Assembly: GCF_036636695.1 (NCBI RefSeq) | Contig: NZ_JAVWNW010000007.1 | Reading direction: 5' to 3' (one strand) | From: Anaerorhabdus sp036636695 | GTDB lineage: Bacteria > Bacillota_I > Bacilli_A > Erysipelotrichales > Erysipelotrichaceae | Length of the DNA stretch: 64,000 nucleotides | Shown here: positions 24,603 through 34,557 of the stretch, piece after piece | How positions within the stretch are numbered: position 1 is the first letter of the stretch | Layout: the number at the start of each line of letters is the position of its first letter | Program-made: the position numbers and the translations under genes | Notes under the pieces: model-generated | What the model saw: only the letters and a program-made list of their open reading frames with translations | What the model was told of the DNA's origin: nothing | Databases searched by the model: none

Positions 24603-27600
24603 AAATAATGACATTTGATTTTTTTCTTGAAGTCCATCAATAGCTCCCAATACCTCAAGTTTACGAAGTAGTGTTAGTGAACATTGTGTTCTTGATGTCA
24701 AATCTTCCTTAGAAAGAAATGGTCCTTTTTCTCTCGCCTCAACAATTGATTTTGCAACGTTTTCACCAAGTCCATCAATCGTTGTGAATGGTGGAATAAT
24801 AATTCTGTGATCATCTTTTTCGACAGTAAATTCAGTCGCAAGTGATTTGTATAGATCAATCTTTCCAATCTTATAACCTCGAGCATAAAGTTCAAGGCAT
24901 ACCTCTAAGACACCATATGTAGCTAGTTCACGATTTGTAACTTGCTTCGCTGTTTCTGGATTATTTCGTCGATTACGTATTTCCTCTAATCTCGATTTAA
25001 TTGCATTAATTCCTTTGGTCATCGTTTCTATTTCGTATGCATCACAGCGAAGTGAGAAATAAGAAATATAATACCAATGTGGATAATGAACTTTAAACCA
25101 AGCAATACGCACTGCCATGATTACATAGGCAACCGCATGAGCCTTAGGGAACATATACTTAATTTTTTTACAGCTATCAATATACCAATCAGGAACTTCA
25201 TGCTCACGCATGATAGCCTCCCATTCATCATTTAATCCTTTCCCTTTACGCACACTTTCCATGATTGTAAAGGCTACTTTTGGCGGTAAATGCTTCGCCA
25301 ACAAATAAGTCATAATATCATCACGACACCCTATAACTTCTTGTAATGTAATTCCTTGCTCAACTAAGTCAGCTGCATTATTAAGCCAAACATCAGTACC
25401 ATGTGATAATCCTGAGATAATAACAAGGTCACTAAAGTTTTTAGGTTTAGTTACTTCAAGCATTCCACGTACAAAACTTGTACCAAATTCAGGTAATCCC
25501 AATGCTCCTGTTTTTTCTCCATACTCTCGGATATCAGCTTTTAATGCATCTGAAGAAGAGAAAATACTCATTGTTTCTGGATCATTCATAGGAATAGTTT
25601 TAGGATCAATACCCGAAATATTTTGTAACAAGCGCATAGCAGTCGGATCAACATGTCCTAAAATATCAAACTTTAAGACATTATCATGAATATCATGGAA
25701 GTCGAAATGTGTAGTCTTCCATTCTGATTTTGGATCGTTTGCTGGAAATTGTACGGGAGTAAAATCTGTTACATCCATATCATGAGGAATTACAATGATC
25801 CCTCCTGGATGTTGTCCCGTTGTACGCTTAACTCCTGTACACCCTACAGCTAGTCGCTCTTTTTGAGCTTTACGCATATTCTCAATACCCATCTCTTCAG
25901 AGTATCCTGTTACATAACCAAAAGCTGTTTTATCTGCGACAGTTCCAATTGTTCCTGCACGGAATACATGATCCTCACCAAATACTTCTTTAGTAAATAA
26001 ATGTGCTTTATCTTGATATTCTCCAGAGAAGTTTAAGTCAATATCGGGTACTTTATCTCCTTCAAATCCAAGAAATGTTTCAAACGGAATATTTTGTCCA
26101 TTACCACGAATCATTTGATGACAACCTGGACATTCCTTGTCTGGTAAGTCAAAACCTGAAGCAACTTTATCATCATCAATAAATTCAACATAATGACAAT
26201 TCTCACATACATAATGCGGCATTAAAGGATTAACTTCTGTAATTCCGCTCATTGTTGCAACAAAGGAAGATCCAACAGATCCACGTGAACCTACCAAGTA
26301 ACCATCTTCATTACTTCTTTTAACTAACAAATGTGAAATGTAGTAGATAACTCCATATCCATTCCCAATAATACTATTTAATTCTCTTTCAAGTCGTTTT
26401 TCTACAATTTCAGGTAAGACATCACCATAAATACGATGTGCCGTTTGATAACAAACTTCTCGTAATTTCTCATCACTACCTTCAATGGTTGGTGCAAACA
26501 AACCATCTGGAACAGGTTGCGATTTTTCAATTTGTTCAGCAATTTTATTAGTGTTTTCTATTACAATTTCATGAACTAATTTTTGATTATTTAACCAACT
26601 AAATGCTTCTAACATTTCTGTTGTTGTTCTAAAATGTTGTTCTGGATTAACTAATTGACGACGAATTTTTTCATTATATACATACAATGGATGACGAACT
26701 CCACCAATACCTTGTGTTTGAATATAAATATCACGATAGATTTTTTCAGTAGGATCGCAATAATGTGCATCTCCTGTTGCAACTACAATTTTTCCTAACG
26801 CTTGAGCAGTATTAATAATACGAGTCAAAACTTCTTTTAGTCTTTCCATGGAAGGAATTGAATGCATTGCTATTAAATGACTATAGTTTGCTAGTGGTTG
26901 AACTTCAATATAATCATAAAATTCTATTGCTCTTTCTAAATCTTCTTGACTACGATTTGCTGCACTCTCAAACACATCACCATTTAAACATGCAGATCCA
27001 ATTAATATATTTTCTCTAAATTCATTTAACTTGCTTCTAAAAATACGTGGTTCTGCTAAAAATTCACTACCATTTGATTTGCTATTGGCATTACCAAAAA
27101 TAGCGAGTGTCTCTGTATTTGAAGTAGTTACCAATTGATAGATTGATTTAATACCTTTTTGATTTTTCGCAAGGACACAAACATGACTACTTCTAACTTT
27201 TGCATATGATTGTGCACTTTGTAAATTTTGTAAATCAATCAAAGTTTGAGCGCCTCTATCTTTGGCTTGATGAATCATTGCTAGAAAGACATCCGCTAAA
27301 ACATTAGCATCATAATCAGCACGATGCGCAACTTCTTCATCATAGGCAATTCGATATAAGCGAGCAATATTTCCTAAACGATAGGTACGTCTTTCACTGT
27401 GAATAGCACGGGCAAAGTCAAGTGTATCTATAACTGGATTAGTAAGTGGTTTTCTTCCTAATCGCTTTAATTCTTCATTCATAAATCCAATATCAAACGA
27501 TGCATTATGGGCTACTAAAATACGATCACCTATCCATTCAAGTAATTCGTCTACAGCCTCAGCAAATGGTTTAGCATCATGAACTAAATCTTCCGTAATA

Positions 27601-28955
27601 CTCGTTTTCTCTTGAATAAACGGCGGAATTTTAACTGGTGGTTTAATGAACATTTGTTTACGTTCAATAACTGTTTGATTTTTTATTAATACGCCACCAA
27701 ATTCAATAATATGATCAAAGAAACAAGATAATCCCGTTGTTTCTAAGTCAAATGCAATATATTCAGAATTAAACAAATCTTGGTCATTAGGTCTACGAAC
27801 GATATTCAATTGTGGCTCAACCATGTTCATTTCAACACCATATATCATTTTAAAATTCGCATCAGGATTTTTTTTCAGTATTTTACTAACTGCCGCTTGT
27901 GCTTTTGGAAATGCTTGAACAGCCATATGATCAGTAATTGCTATTGCATTGTGTCCCCAAGCAAATGCTTGATTAACATATTCCGCAATTTCACAAACTC
28001 CATCCATCTCTGACATAATTGTATGAGTATGTAACTCAACACGTTTTTCATTAGATAAATCTGATCGTGAATCTTTTTCTATTTTCTCAATATCATTTGA
28101 TTTACAAACTAATTCTTTTTCATATGAATCATAAATAATTGAACCGTAAACACGAACTGTATCTCCTTCGCTAACCTCTTTCATTTTTTCAAGAGGTAAA
28201 CGATTATTTTCAAAACGCTTAATAACGATTGCATCTGTTTCATCAGCAAGCGAAATTGTTTGAATCGTATTTCCTGTACGCGTTGTTTGATAAACTACTC
28301 TAAAAACAGTCGCATCAAATTGAATATTATCACATTCATTTAGTGCATCTTTTAGTTTAATTACCATGTAATTATCTTTTTTAACACGCTTCATTGTATA
28401 TTTTGTAGTCTCTTCTTTTTTTACTTGCGTATTAGAAGTTGGTGTTGATTTACTCATAGGTACAATTAACTCATCAATCTTAACAACTAATTCTTTCGTG
28501 CAGAGCGATATTAGTTGTTCTTTAAAGCCAACTGAGTTCAAAAATAAAACTAATTCTTCTTCATAATAAGAAGCTTTCTTCACATCTTCATCATTCGCAA
28601 AAAGTATTTGAATACCATCACTTGTATAAGATGGCATACCTTCTTTAAAAATTAAATGAGACGGTGAAAATGTTGCAAAATACCAAACATATTTTTGTAA
28701 TTCTTGAATATTTTCTTCATATGTAGCAGTTTCAACATATACACGACAACTTTTACATAAAGATGCACAAAAGTATTCACTAAGTGCTTTATATAAATCA
28801 AAGGGTAAAATTTTATCTAATTGTATAGTAAGTTCTAATCGTTCATTTTTCTTGAAAAAACGAGCATTTGTTACTGTCGCATTATCAAAATAAGTCAATA
28901 ATTTTTGATTGACATTAAGATTATGAACTAAATTACTTAATGGTAATGGTTTCAT
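24600..28955 (-). CDS. polC: DNA polymerase III PolC-type alpha subunit
   Basis: PolC is the Gram-positive replicative polymerase with built-in proofreading. At 1451 aa the order is: N-terminal and OB-fold region (1-325), PHP domain (VELHTHTIMSEMDGVCEIAEYV, about 328), inserted DEDDh 3'-5' exonuclease (AFDLETTGLSCFF, about 420; AHNASFDIGFM; HRADYDANVLADVF), the rest of PHP, a zinc-binding CENC...CPGC module (about 935-962), and the catalytic palm with PDIDLNFSGEYQ (about 985). The C-terminal thumb and helix-hairpin-helix end at IDGLQEKNQMSLF. Start ATG follows AGAGG by 6 bases. It is a separate unit from rimP here, with a terminator between. Confidence 0.98.
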   Translation of the reverse strand: MKPLPLSNLVHNLNVNQKLLTYFDNATVTNARFFKKNERLELTIQLDKILPFDLYKALSEYFCASLCKSCRVYVETATYEENIQELQKYVWYFATFSPSHLIFKEGMPSYTSDGIQILFANDEDVKKASYYEEELVLFLNSVGFKEQLISLCTKELVVKIDELIVPMSKSTPTSNTQVKKEETTKYTMKRVKKDNYMVIKLKDALNECDNIQFDATVFRVVYQTTRTGNTIQTISLADETDAIVIKRFENNRLPLEKMKEVSEGDTVRVYGSIIYDSYEKELVCKSNDIEKIEKDSRSDLSNEKRVELHTHTIMSEMDGVCEIAEYVNQAFAWGHNAIAITDHMAVQAFPKAQAAVSKILKKNPDANFKMIYGVEMNMVEPQLNIVRRPNDQDLFNSEYIAFDLETTGLSCFFDHIIEFGGVLIKNQTVIERKQMFIKPPVKIPPFIQEKTSITEDLVHDAKPFAEAVDELLEWIGDRILVAHNASFDIGFMNEELKRLGRKPLTNPVIDTLDFARAIHSERRTYRLGNIARLYRIAYDEEVAHRADYDANVLADVFLAMIHQAKDRGAQTLIDLQNLQSAQSYAKVRSSHVCVLAKNQKGIKSIYQLVTTSNTETLAIFGNANSKSNGSEFLAEPRIFRSKLNEFRENILIGSACLNGDVFESAANRSQEDLERAIEFYDYIEVQPLANYSHLIAMHSIPSMERLKEVLTRIINTAQALGKIVVATGDAHYCDPTEKIYRDIYIQTQGIGGVRHPLYVYNEKIRRQLVNPEQHFRTTTEMLEAFSWLNNQKLVHEIVIENTNKIAEQIEKSQPVPDGLFAPTIEGSDEKLREVCYQTAHRIYGDVLPEIVEKRLERELNSIIGNGYGVIYYISHLLVKRSNEDGYLVGSRGSVGSSFVATMSGITEVNPLMPHYVCENCHYVEFIDDDKVASGFDLPDKECPGCHQMIRGNGQNIPFETFLGFEGDKVPDIDLNFSGEYQDKAHLFTKEVFGEDHVFRAGTIGTVADKTAFGYVTGYSEEMGIENMRKAQKERLAVGCTGVKRTTGQHPGGIIVIPHDMDVTDFTPVQFPANDPKSEWKTTHFDFHDIHDNVLKFDILGHVDPTAMRLLQNISGIDPKTIPMNDPETMSIFSSSDALKADIREYGEKTGALGLPEFGTSFVRGMLEVTKPKNFSDLVIISGLSHGTDVWLNNAADLVEQGITLQEVIGCRDDIMTYLLAKHLPPKVAFTIMESVRKGKGLNDEWEAIMREHEVPDWYIDSCKKIKYMFPKAHAVAYVIMAVRIAWFKVHYPHWYYISYFSLRCDAYEIETMTKGINAIKSRLEEIRNRRNNPETAKQVTNRELATYGVLEVCLELYARGYKIGKIDLYKSLATEFTVEKDDHRIIIPPFTTIDGLGENVAKSIVEAREKGPFLSKEDLTSRTQCSLTLLRKLEVLGAIDGLQEKNQMSLF

Positions 28956-29142
28956 TGGTGCCTCTCATTCTAACGTCTATAATCATATCATTTTTTAACT
29001 GTTTTTTTAAGACGCATTTCTATTTTATTTAAGTAGATGCTTAAAAAATTATCACATTATATTATTGCTGGATAATTACGTACATTATTTTTAACTATTT
29101 CTTCAAAGTATCTATTCATTATAGTTCATAAATTGAAGAAAT
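28956..29142. other. Intergenic region upstream of polC
   Basis: About 190 bp, AT-rich. It carries the polC ribosome site and a candidate minus-strand -10 (TATGAT near 29000) without a clear -35. No other feature is visible. Confidence 0.4.
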
Positions 29143-29170
29143 AAATAAAGAGGTTTTAACCTCTTTATTT
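29143..29170. terminator. Terminator after nfnB
   Basis: AAATAAAGAGGTT and AACCTCTTTATTT form a perfect 13-bp stem around TT. It lies just beyond the nfnB stop (29174) and is T-rich in both directions. Confidence 0.85.
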
Positions 29171-29173
29171 AGC

Positions 29174-30538
29174 TTATAAAAGTTCTTTGCAAATACTTTC
29201 TGCTGCTTTCTTTCCTGCACCCATCGCAAGAATTACTGTTGCCGCTCCACTTACTGCATCACCACCTGCGTATACTGATTGAATTGAAGTCATTTGATCT
29301 TCATTCACCACAATACAGCCACGTTTATTTACTTCAAGTTTTTTTTCTGAGTCTTTCAATAATGGATTGCTTGAAGTACCGATTGCCATAATTACATAGT
29401 CACAAGCAATATTAAATTCACTATTTTCTTTTACTGTGACTCCACGTCTTCCTTTTTCATCCGGTTCGCCAAGTTCCATTGATACACATGTCATTCCTGA
29501 CACTCTACCGTTTTCATCTTTTTCAATTGCTACTGGATTTGTTAGAATTTTAAAATCAATTCCTTCTTCCATTGCATGTTCAACTTCTTCTTTTCTTGCC
29601 GGCATTTCATCAAGTGAGCGACGATAAACAAGTGTCACCTTATCGCCTAATCGACGTGCACATCGTGCTGCATCCATTGCTACATTACCCCCACCTACAA
29701 CAATTGTGTGTTGTGGTTTAGCGATTGGTGTATCATAACGGTCATCGTAAGCTTTCATCAAATTACAACGAGTTAAATATTCATTTGCACTTACAACTCC
29801 AACAGCATTTTCATTAGGAATGTTCATGAAATTAGGAAGACCTGCACCAGAGCCAATAAAAAGCGCCTTAAATCCTTCATCCCACAAATCTTCAATTGTT
29901 TTTATTTTGCCGATTATTACGTTATTCTCAATTTTGACATTATAGTGACGAAGCGCATCAATCTCTTTTTTCACAATTGATTTAGGTAATCTAAATTCTG
30001 GAATACCATATGTTAATACCCCACCACTTGCATGGAGTGCTTCAAAAATTGTTACATCAAATCCCGCTTTTGCACAATCAATTGCGCAGGATAACCCAGC
30101 TGGACCACTTCCAATGATTCCAACTTTCATACCATTTGTTTTAACAGTAGTTACTTTATCTTCACCATGATCTGCGACAAAACGTTCTAATCGGCCAATA
30201 GCCACTGCTTCACCTTTTATACCTCGGACGCATTCTTTTTCACATTGACTCTCTTGCGGACAAACTCGTCCACAAATGCTTGGAAAATTATTTGTTAATT
30301 TGATTTCATGAAGTGCTTCATCGATTTGATCATTCGCAAGATATTGAATGAATTCAGGAATATGCACATGAACAGGACAACCATTCATACAAGGCTTATG
30401 TTTGCAATTTAAGCAGCGATTTGCTTCTTGAATTGCCATCTCTTTTGTATAACCTAATGCAACTTCTTCAAAGTTTTTGCTACGTATTGTAGGGTCTTGA
30501 AAAGGCATTGGTGTTTTTTCATTTTGCATATTTGGCAT
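29174..30538 (-). CDS. nfnB: NfnB-like large subunit of NADH-dependent ferredoxin:NADP+ oxidoreductase
   Basis: This 454-aa protein has two N-terminal [4Fe-4S] motifs (CLNCKHKPCMNGCPV, about 42-56; CGRVCPQESQCEKECVRG, about 89-106), an FAD Rossmann loop (GIIGSGPAGLSCA, about 140) and an NADPH Rossmann loop (VVGGGNVAMDAARCARR). That is the GltD/NfnB architecture. With NfnA next door, the pair is expected to perform flavin-based electron bifurcation, transferring electrons between NADH, reduced ferredoxin and NADP+. The alternative, a glutamate synthase small subunit, is unlikely because no gltB is present. Its ATG overlaps the nfnA stop (TAATG). Confidence 0.88.
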   Translation of the reverse strand: MPNMQNEKTPMPFQDPTIRSKNFEEVALGYTKEMAIQEANRCLNCKHKPCMNGCPVHVHIPEFIQYLANDQIDEALHEIKLTNNFPSICGRVCPQESQCEKECVRGIKGEAVAIGRLERFVADHGEDKVTTVKTNGMKVGIIGSGPAGLSCAIDCAKAGFDVTIFEALHASGGVLTYGIPEFRLPKSIVKKEIDALRHYNVKIENNVIIGKIKTIEDLWDEGFKALFIGSGAGLPNFMNIPNENAVGVVSANEYLTRCNLMKAYDDRYDTPIAKPQHTIVVGGGNVAMDAARCARRLGDKVTLVYRRSLDEMPARKEEVEHAMEEGIDFKILTNPVAIEKDENGRVSGMTCVSMELGEPDEKGRRGVTVKENSEFNIACDYVIMAIGTSSNPLLKDSEKKLEVNKRGCIVVNEDQMTSIQSVYAGGDAVSGAATVILAMGAGKKAAESICKELL

Positions 30539-31365
30539 TATTTAACTTCCTCCTTCATCAAACGACATTGATGAGATTCATCATCACGATACATGCGGTT
30601 TCGTTCAACAAGATTCGAGAAATCAACTTTATGGCCATCAAAGTCTGGACCATCAACACAAGCAAATTTTGTTTGCCCATCTACAGTCACACGACAACCA
30701 CCACACATACCTGTGCCATCAATCATAATTGGGTTTAAACTAACTATCGTTTTAATATTTTTAGCTTTTGTAACATCACAAATTGCACGCATCATTGGAA
30801 TTGGTCCAATCGCAATAACTAAATCATATTCTTTTGTTTTAAGCAATTCTTCTAAAGCATTAGTTACAAATCCTTTATTCCCATTAGAACCATCATCAGT
30901 CATAATCACACAATCATTAGCGATTGCTTTCATTTCATTTTCAAGAATAATCATTTCAGTATTTCTAAATCCTGCAATCATATCAACTTCTACATTATGT
31001 GTAGCAAGATACTTAGCGCTTGGATAAGCAATTGCTGTTCCAACACCTCCACCAACAACACATACTTTTTTGGCTTCTTCAAATTCTGTCGGTCTGCCTA
31101 ATGGACCTACTAAATCCAAAACAGAATCACCTTCATTGAGCTTACTCAATTTTAAAGTAGTTTTTCCGATTGCTTGAACAATGATTGTTATCGTTCCTTT
31201 TATTGCATCATGATCCGCAATAGTTAAAGGAACTCGTTCACCAAATTCATCAACACGTAAAATAATAAACTGCCCTGGTTCTACTTTTTTACTAATTGCA
31301 TTCGCTTCTAATTCAAATAAATATACATCCGGATTTAACTGTTTCTTCGTTAGAATTTTCGCCAT
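30538..31365 (-). CDS. nfnA: NfnA-like small subunit, FAD and [2Fe-2S] protein
   Basis: This 275-aa protein belongs to the ferredoxin-NADP reductase / PyrK fold: the FAD site ERVPLTIAD (about 49-57), the NAD site VCVVGGGVGTAIAYPSAK, and a C-terminal [2Fe-2S] cluster with four cysteines in TGMCGGCRVTVDG and KFACVDGPDFDGHKVDF. This terminal signature is diagnostic of NfnA/SudB rather than PyrK. It is first in the nfnAB operon and has a good promoter. It acts in the cytosol in redox balancing of fermentative metabolism. Confidence 0.88.
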   Translation of the reverse strand: MAKILTKKQLNPDVYLFELEANAISKKVEPGQFIILRVDEFGERVPLTIADHDAIKGTITIIVQAIGKTTLKLSKLNEGDSVLDLVGPLGRPTEFEEAKKVCVVGGGVGTAIAYPSAKYLATHNVEVDMIAGFRNTEMIILENEMKAIANDCVIMTDDGSNGNKGFVTNALEELLKTKEYDLVIAIGPIPMMRAICDVTKAKNIKTIVSLNPIMIDGTGMCGGCRVTVDGQTKFACVDGPDFDGHKVDFSNLVERNRMYRDDESHQCRLMKEEVK

Positions 31366-31388
31366 ATCATTTACCTCACATTGTCATT

Positions 31389-31417
31389 ATTATACATGAA
31401 AAGAGTACCCAGTCCAA
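31389..31417 (-). promoter_or_regulatory. Promoter of nfnAB
   Basis: Minus strand: TTGGAC (31412-31417), 17 bases, TATAAT (31389-31394). Confidence 0.8.
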
Positions 31418-31439
31418 GCAGGAATTGAACAGTTATTTG

Positions 31440-31448
31440 TGATATAAT
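31440..31448 (+). promoter_or_regulatory. Extended -10 of the small lipoprotein gene
   Basis: TGATATAAT, an extended -10, lies 28 bases before the ATG at 31476. TTGAAC is present but only 12 bases upstream, so it is probably not the -35. Confidence 0.55.
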
Positions 31449-31475
31449 TAACATAATGAATTGGGGTAGATAATT

Positions 31476-31820
31476 ATGAAATTTTTGTATATTCTATGTA
31501 TTTTTCTATTAATGGGGTGCCAAGTTAATTCCACATCTACTTCACCTACTCCTATACCAGATGACAATCTAATATCAAAAGTACAAACACAGCTTAAAGA
31601 CTCTGATTTCAAATCAATTGAATGCAATTCAACAACATGCAGTGTAGATACAATAGTTTTGAAAGAAGGTATGGGCATTCTTTCTGATAATTCATATTTG
31701 GGTAAAGAAGTTTATCTTGTTGAATTTATTGATTATGAAAGTAAATCTATTCTTAATAACTTGATTATTTATGTCTCCATTGATAATGAAGAAATAATTG
31801 GTTATGGGTACATAGATTAG
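31476..31820 (+). CDS. Small lipoprotein of unknown function
   Basis: The 114-aa product has a lipoprotein signal (MKFLYILCIFLLMGC, lipobox Cys15), then a Ser/Thr/Pro-rich linker (about 17-30) and a small domain of about 85 residues with two further cysteines (IECNSTTCSVD) that could form a disulfide. It should be anchored on the outer face of the membrane. It may be co-transcribed with the membrane-protein gene 46 bases downstream. No family is recognised. Confidence 0.75.
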   Translation: MKFLYILCIFLLMGCQVNSTSTSPTPIPDDNLISKVQTQLKDSDFKSIECNSTTCSVDTIVLKEGMGILSDNSYLGKEVYLVEFIDYESKSILNNLIIYVSIDNEEIIGYGYID

Positions 31821-31866
31821 ATATTCTTTCGCTGGTTTTCATGGTAAAATAGAACAGGTGATTAAT

Positions 31867-32412
31867 TTGAAAGTAAAATGTGAAAAATGTAAACAAAATA
31901 TGAATAAGAGTATCGCTTCAGCATTTGAAGAATACCATGTTGGTTACATTCAATGTGATGAATGTAAAAAGAAAAACTCTCGCTATATTAGCGAAAGTGA
32001 TTTACTAATGTATTTTGCATGTAGCGCTTCATTATATACAGTTGCCGTTATTGCAATCTACTTCCTTTTTAACCTTATGAGCACACTTGGTGCATGGGTA
32101 ATTTATGGAATATTTATCTTTTTATTTGCTGGTATGTATTTCTTAACAAAATATATCTCATATTATATCTATATTATGGCCCCTTTCAAAAAAGGATGGC
32201 AAGATAAAAAGCTTGACGAAGATGCTCCTGGAATTGCAAAACGAATGAAATGGCAATTTATTATGTTTTTGTTAGTTGCATTGATGTTTGGATCACAACC
32301 TACATTAATTATGTACTGTTTCATTTTGTTAATTGCATTTATTATTTTAATCGGTATTAAAGTAAAACTATGTTTACGTAATGAAAGAAATCAACTTGCA
32401 GCTAAAAAATAA
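31867..32412 (+). CDS. Membrane protein with N-terminal zinc ribbon
   Basis: Probable TTG start at 31867, five bases after AGGTGA; an upstream GTG at 31858 is itself part of that ribosome site. The product of about 181 aa has two CxxC pairs (VKCEKCKQNM and IQCDECKKKN), typical of a zinc ribbon. About four hydrophobic segments follow (LYTVAVIAIYFLFNL, WVIYGIFIFLFAGMYFL, FIMFLLVALMFG, MYCFILLIAFIILIGI). I do not recognise the family. Confidence 0.75.
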   Translation: MKVKCEKCKQNMNKSIASAFEEYHVGYIQCDECKKKNSRYISESDLLMYFACSASLYTVAVIAIYFLFNLMSTLGAWVIYGIFIFLFAGMYFLTKYISYYIYIMAPFKKGWQDKKLDEDAPGIAKRMKWQFIMFLLVALMFGSQPTLIMYCFILLIAFIILIGIKVKLCLRNERNQLAAKK

Positions 32413-32437
32413 AAAAACAGTAGAACACTGTTTTTTT
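32411..32437. terminator. Bidirectional terminator
   Basis: AAAAAAACAGT and ACTGTTTTTTT form an 11-bp stem with a 5-base loop between two convergent stop codons. Confidence 0.85.
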
Positions 32438-33386
32438 ATTTAATTTCTCCTGATGCAATTTTATCAATTTGTTCATAGCTTGGAACAAAAAATAAATTAC
32501 CTGTAATTGGTGTAAAGAAATCTAAGATACTATCATGAGTATCTTTTTCATTTCCTTCAAACATATGTTGAAGCATTTGAAGTGTAATTGAGAAATCTTT
32601 TGAATATCCTAAAAAATAACTTCCAAAAATATTTTTTGACGCCTCAGCAAATGCGATATTAGCGCGCATAATTTTAACTTCTTCACCTGCTTTGTCATGT
32701 GCTTTTGAAATTTCAGTATGTGCATTGCTTGGTTTCTTATCCGCTGATAATTCTAAATCATTTTCTTTTATTCGACCTACAACTAATTCTTGTTGTTCAA
32801 CGGTTAAAGTATTCCATAAATCTAAATCAAAACTATATTTTTGTGCAAGTACATAAGTACCATCTTTATATGGATCGTTATCAGCATCAATATAAACAAC
32901 ATCTTTTGCCTCTTCACTATCTGGATTTTCTGTACCATCAACAAATCCAAATATAGCTCTTCCGTCACGGAAACGGAATCCATGGGTTTCATCAACTGCA
33001 TCAATAACATCTTTTAGTAACATATGAATGACTACCATCATTTCATAGCACACATCCATTTTTTCTGCACGGATATGGAAAAATAAATCACCTGCTGTAC
33101 TAACTGCTGTTTTTGTCATTCCTTTTATTTCACTGAATCGCTTAAGTTCATTTGGTTTTTCAGCTTGTGGAAACAATCTTTCCCAAGCATCAGCACCTAT
33201 TCCCATTGAAAACTTAAAGTTATCATAAGGAAAACGAATTTTCATACTATTAATTGTAGGATGAAGTCTTTCACAAAAATCTTTAAATGTTTCCACAATC
33301 TCACTTGTTGCAACATCTTTCTTAAAATTCACAGTACAAAGTATTGTACTTTGTGCTTGTTCTGGTATTACATCTTGATATTTCAT
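32436..33386 (-). CDS. Dyp-type peroxidase
   Basis: This 316-aa heme peroxidase of the dye-decolorising family contains GFVDGTENP (about residues 145-153) with the distal catalytic Asp, and a C-terminal FLGYSKDFSITLQMLQHMF segment typical of the family. It has no Tat or Sec signal, so it is cytosolic. Many Dyp enzymes are cargo of encapsulins, but no encapsulin gene is adjacent. It probably reduces hydrogen peroxide with an unknown electron donor. It is monocistronic, with a terminator at its end. Confidence 0.9.
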   Translation of the reverse strand: MKYQDVIPEQAQSTILCTVNFKKDVATSEIVETFKDFCERLHPTINSMKIRFPYDNFKFSMGIGADAWERLFPQAEKPNELKRFSEIKGMTKTAVSTAGDLFFHIRAEKMDVCYEMMVVIHMLLKDVIDAVDETHGFRFRDGRAIFGFVDGTENPDSEEAKDVVYIDADNDPYKDGTYVLAQKYSFDLDLWNTLTVEQQELVVGRIKENDLELSADKKPSNAHTEISKAHDKAGEEVKIMRANIAFAEASKNIFGSYFLGYSKDFSITLQMLQHMFEGNEKDTHDSILDFFTPITGNLFFVPSYEQIDKIASGEIK

Positions 33387-33508
33387 AGTTAATTACCTCC
33401 CAAATTTCTAAATTAATTATTCTATTAATTTGTCTTCATTTCAATAAACATGCTCAAGACTTGTAATCTAGGCTATAGTTATAGTTTATAGTCATCATTT
33501 AAAAGTAA

Positions 33509-33533
33509 AAGACACTTCAGTTCGAAGTGTCTT
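33509..33533 (-). terminator. Terminator of mglBAC
   Basis: AAGACACTTC and GAAGTGTCTT form a 10-bp stem with a 5-base loop; on the minus strand it is followed by a short T run. It lies 13 bases beyond the mglC stop. Confidence 0.8.
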
Positions 33534-33545
33534 AGCGTATAAATA

Positions 33546-34538
33546 TTATTTTTTAGCTGTATATTTACGAATATCTAATGCAACAGCAATGATAATAACT
33601 AGACCTTGAGCAATGAATTGATAAGAAGTATCTACTCCTAAATATTGCAAAGAAGTCTTCATTAATTCAAATACTAGTACCCCTAATAAGATACCTTGAA
33701 CTTTACCTACACCACCTGTTGTTGAAACACCACCGATAGTACAAGCGGCAATGGCTTCAAGTTCATAACCTAAACCTAAGTTAACTGATGCACCACCTGA
33801 CTTCGCAGCTAATAAGAAGCCCGCAAAACCATACATCAAACCAGCAAGTGTATAGATACGAAGTTTAGCAGCAGTTGTATTAACACCTGATACTTCAGCA
33901 GCATTTTCATTACCACCGATTGCGTACATATATTTACCATGACGAGTTTTATTATATAAGAACCAAAATAATAAACCCATAACAATTGCAATAATTAATA
34001 ACCATTTTAATTTATAGAATCCTAAGTCAATACCACCTGTTGCTAGCGTAGTATAGTCTTTTCTCAATCCCCCGATTGGATCAGCCCCTGAATAAACTAA
34101 GTTAATTCCATAAACAATTGTTTGCATACCTAAAGTTGCTAGGAATGGTGGAACTTTTAAATAAGATACTACAGCACCATTGAGTAATCCAAAGAACGCT
34201 GTTACTAAAACTACAATAAGGAATACAACAATAAGTGGCATTTGAGGAAGATTTTGAAAGAATTTATCTGTGTAATCAGCACGTTGTAATAATGTACATG
34301 CTAATACTCCTCCAAGACCTACTAAACGTCCAGCTGACAAGTCTGTTCCTTTTGTGATTAAACATCCACTGACACCAAGAGCAATGATGAAACGTGGTGC
34401 AGTATTTGATGCGATATTGTTGAAGTTGTTCATTGTGAAGAATCCTTTTTGTGTGAATCCAACATATAGAACTAATACAAACAATAAAAGTACGATCGCA
34501 TTATTACTTAAAAAATTCTTTATTTTTTTTGCATCCAT
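33546..34538 (-). CDS. mglC: Galactose/methyl-galactoside ABC transporter permease
   Basis: This 330-aa integral membrane protein of the MglC/RbsC family has about eight to ten hydrophobic helices. The conserved GTDLSAGRLVGLGGV (about 63-77) and AIAACTIGGVSTTGGVGKVQGILLG (about 250) segments mark this sugar-permease family. It forms the channel of a CUT2 importer with MglA and MglB. It is the last gene of mglBAC, 19 bases after mglA. Confidence 0.94.
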   Translation of the reverse strand: MDAKKIKNFLSNNAIVLLLFVLVLYVGFTQKGFFTMNNFNNIASNTAPRFIIALGVSGCLITKGTDLSAGRLVGLGGVLACTLLQRADYTDKFFQNLPQMPLIVVFLIVVLVTAFFGLLNGAVVSYLKVPPFLATLGMQTIVYGINLVYSGADPIGGLRKDYTTLATGGIDLGFYKLKWLLIIAIVMGLLFWFLYNKTRHGKYMYAIGGNENAAEVSGVNTTAAKLRIYTLAGLMYGFAGFLLAAKSGGASVNLGLGYELEAIAACTIGGVSTTGGVGKVQGILLGVLVFELMKTSLQYLGVDTSYQFIAQGLVIIIAVALDIRKYTAKK

Positions 34539-34557
34539 AATTTATCCTCTACTTCCC

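Noticed and set aside
30593..31027. 144-codon plus-strand frame
   Set aside because: Antisense shadow of nfnA.
32436..33386. Encapsulin-peroxidase nanocompartment
   Set aside because: The Dyp peroxidase is present but no encapsulin gene is adjacent in the window.
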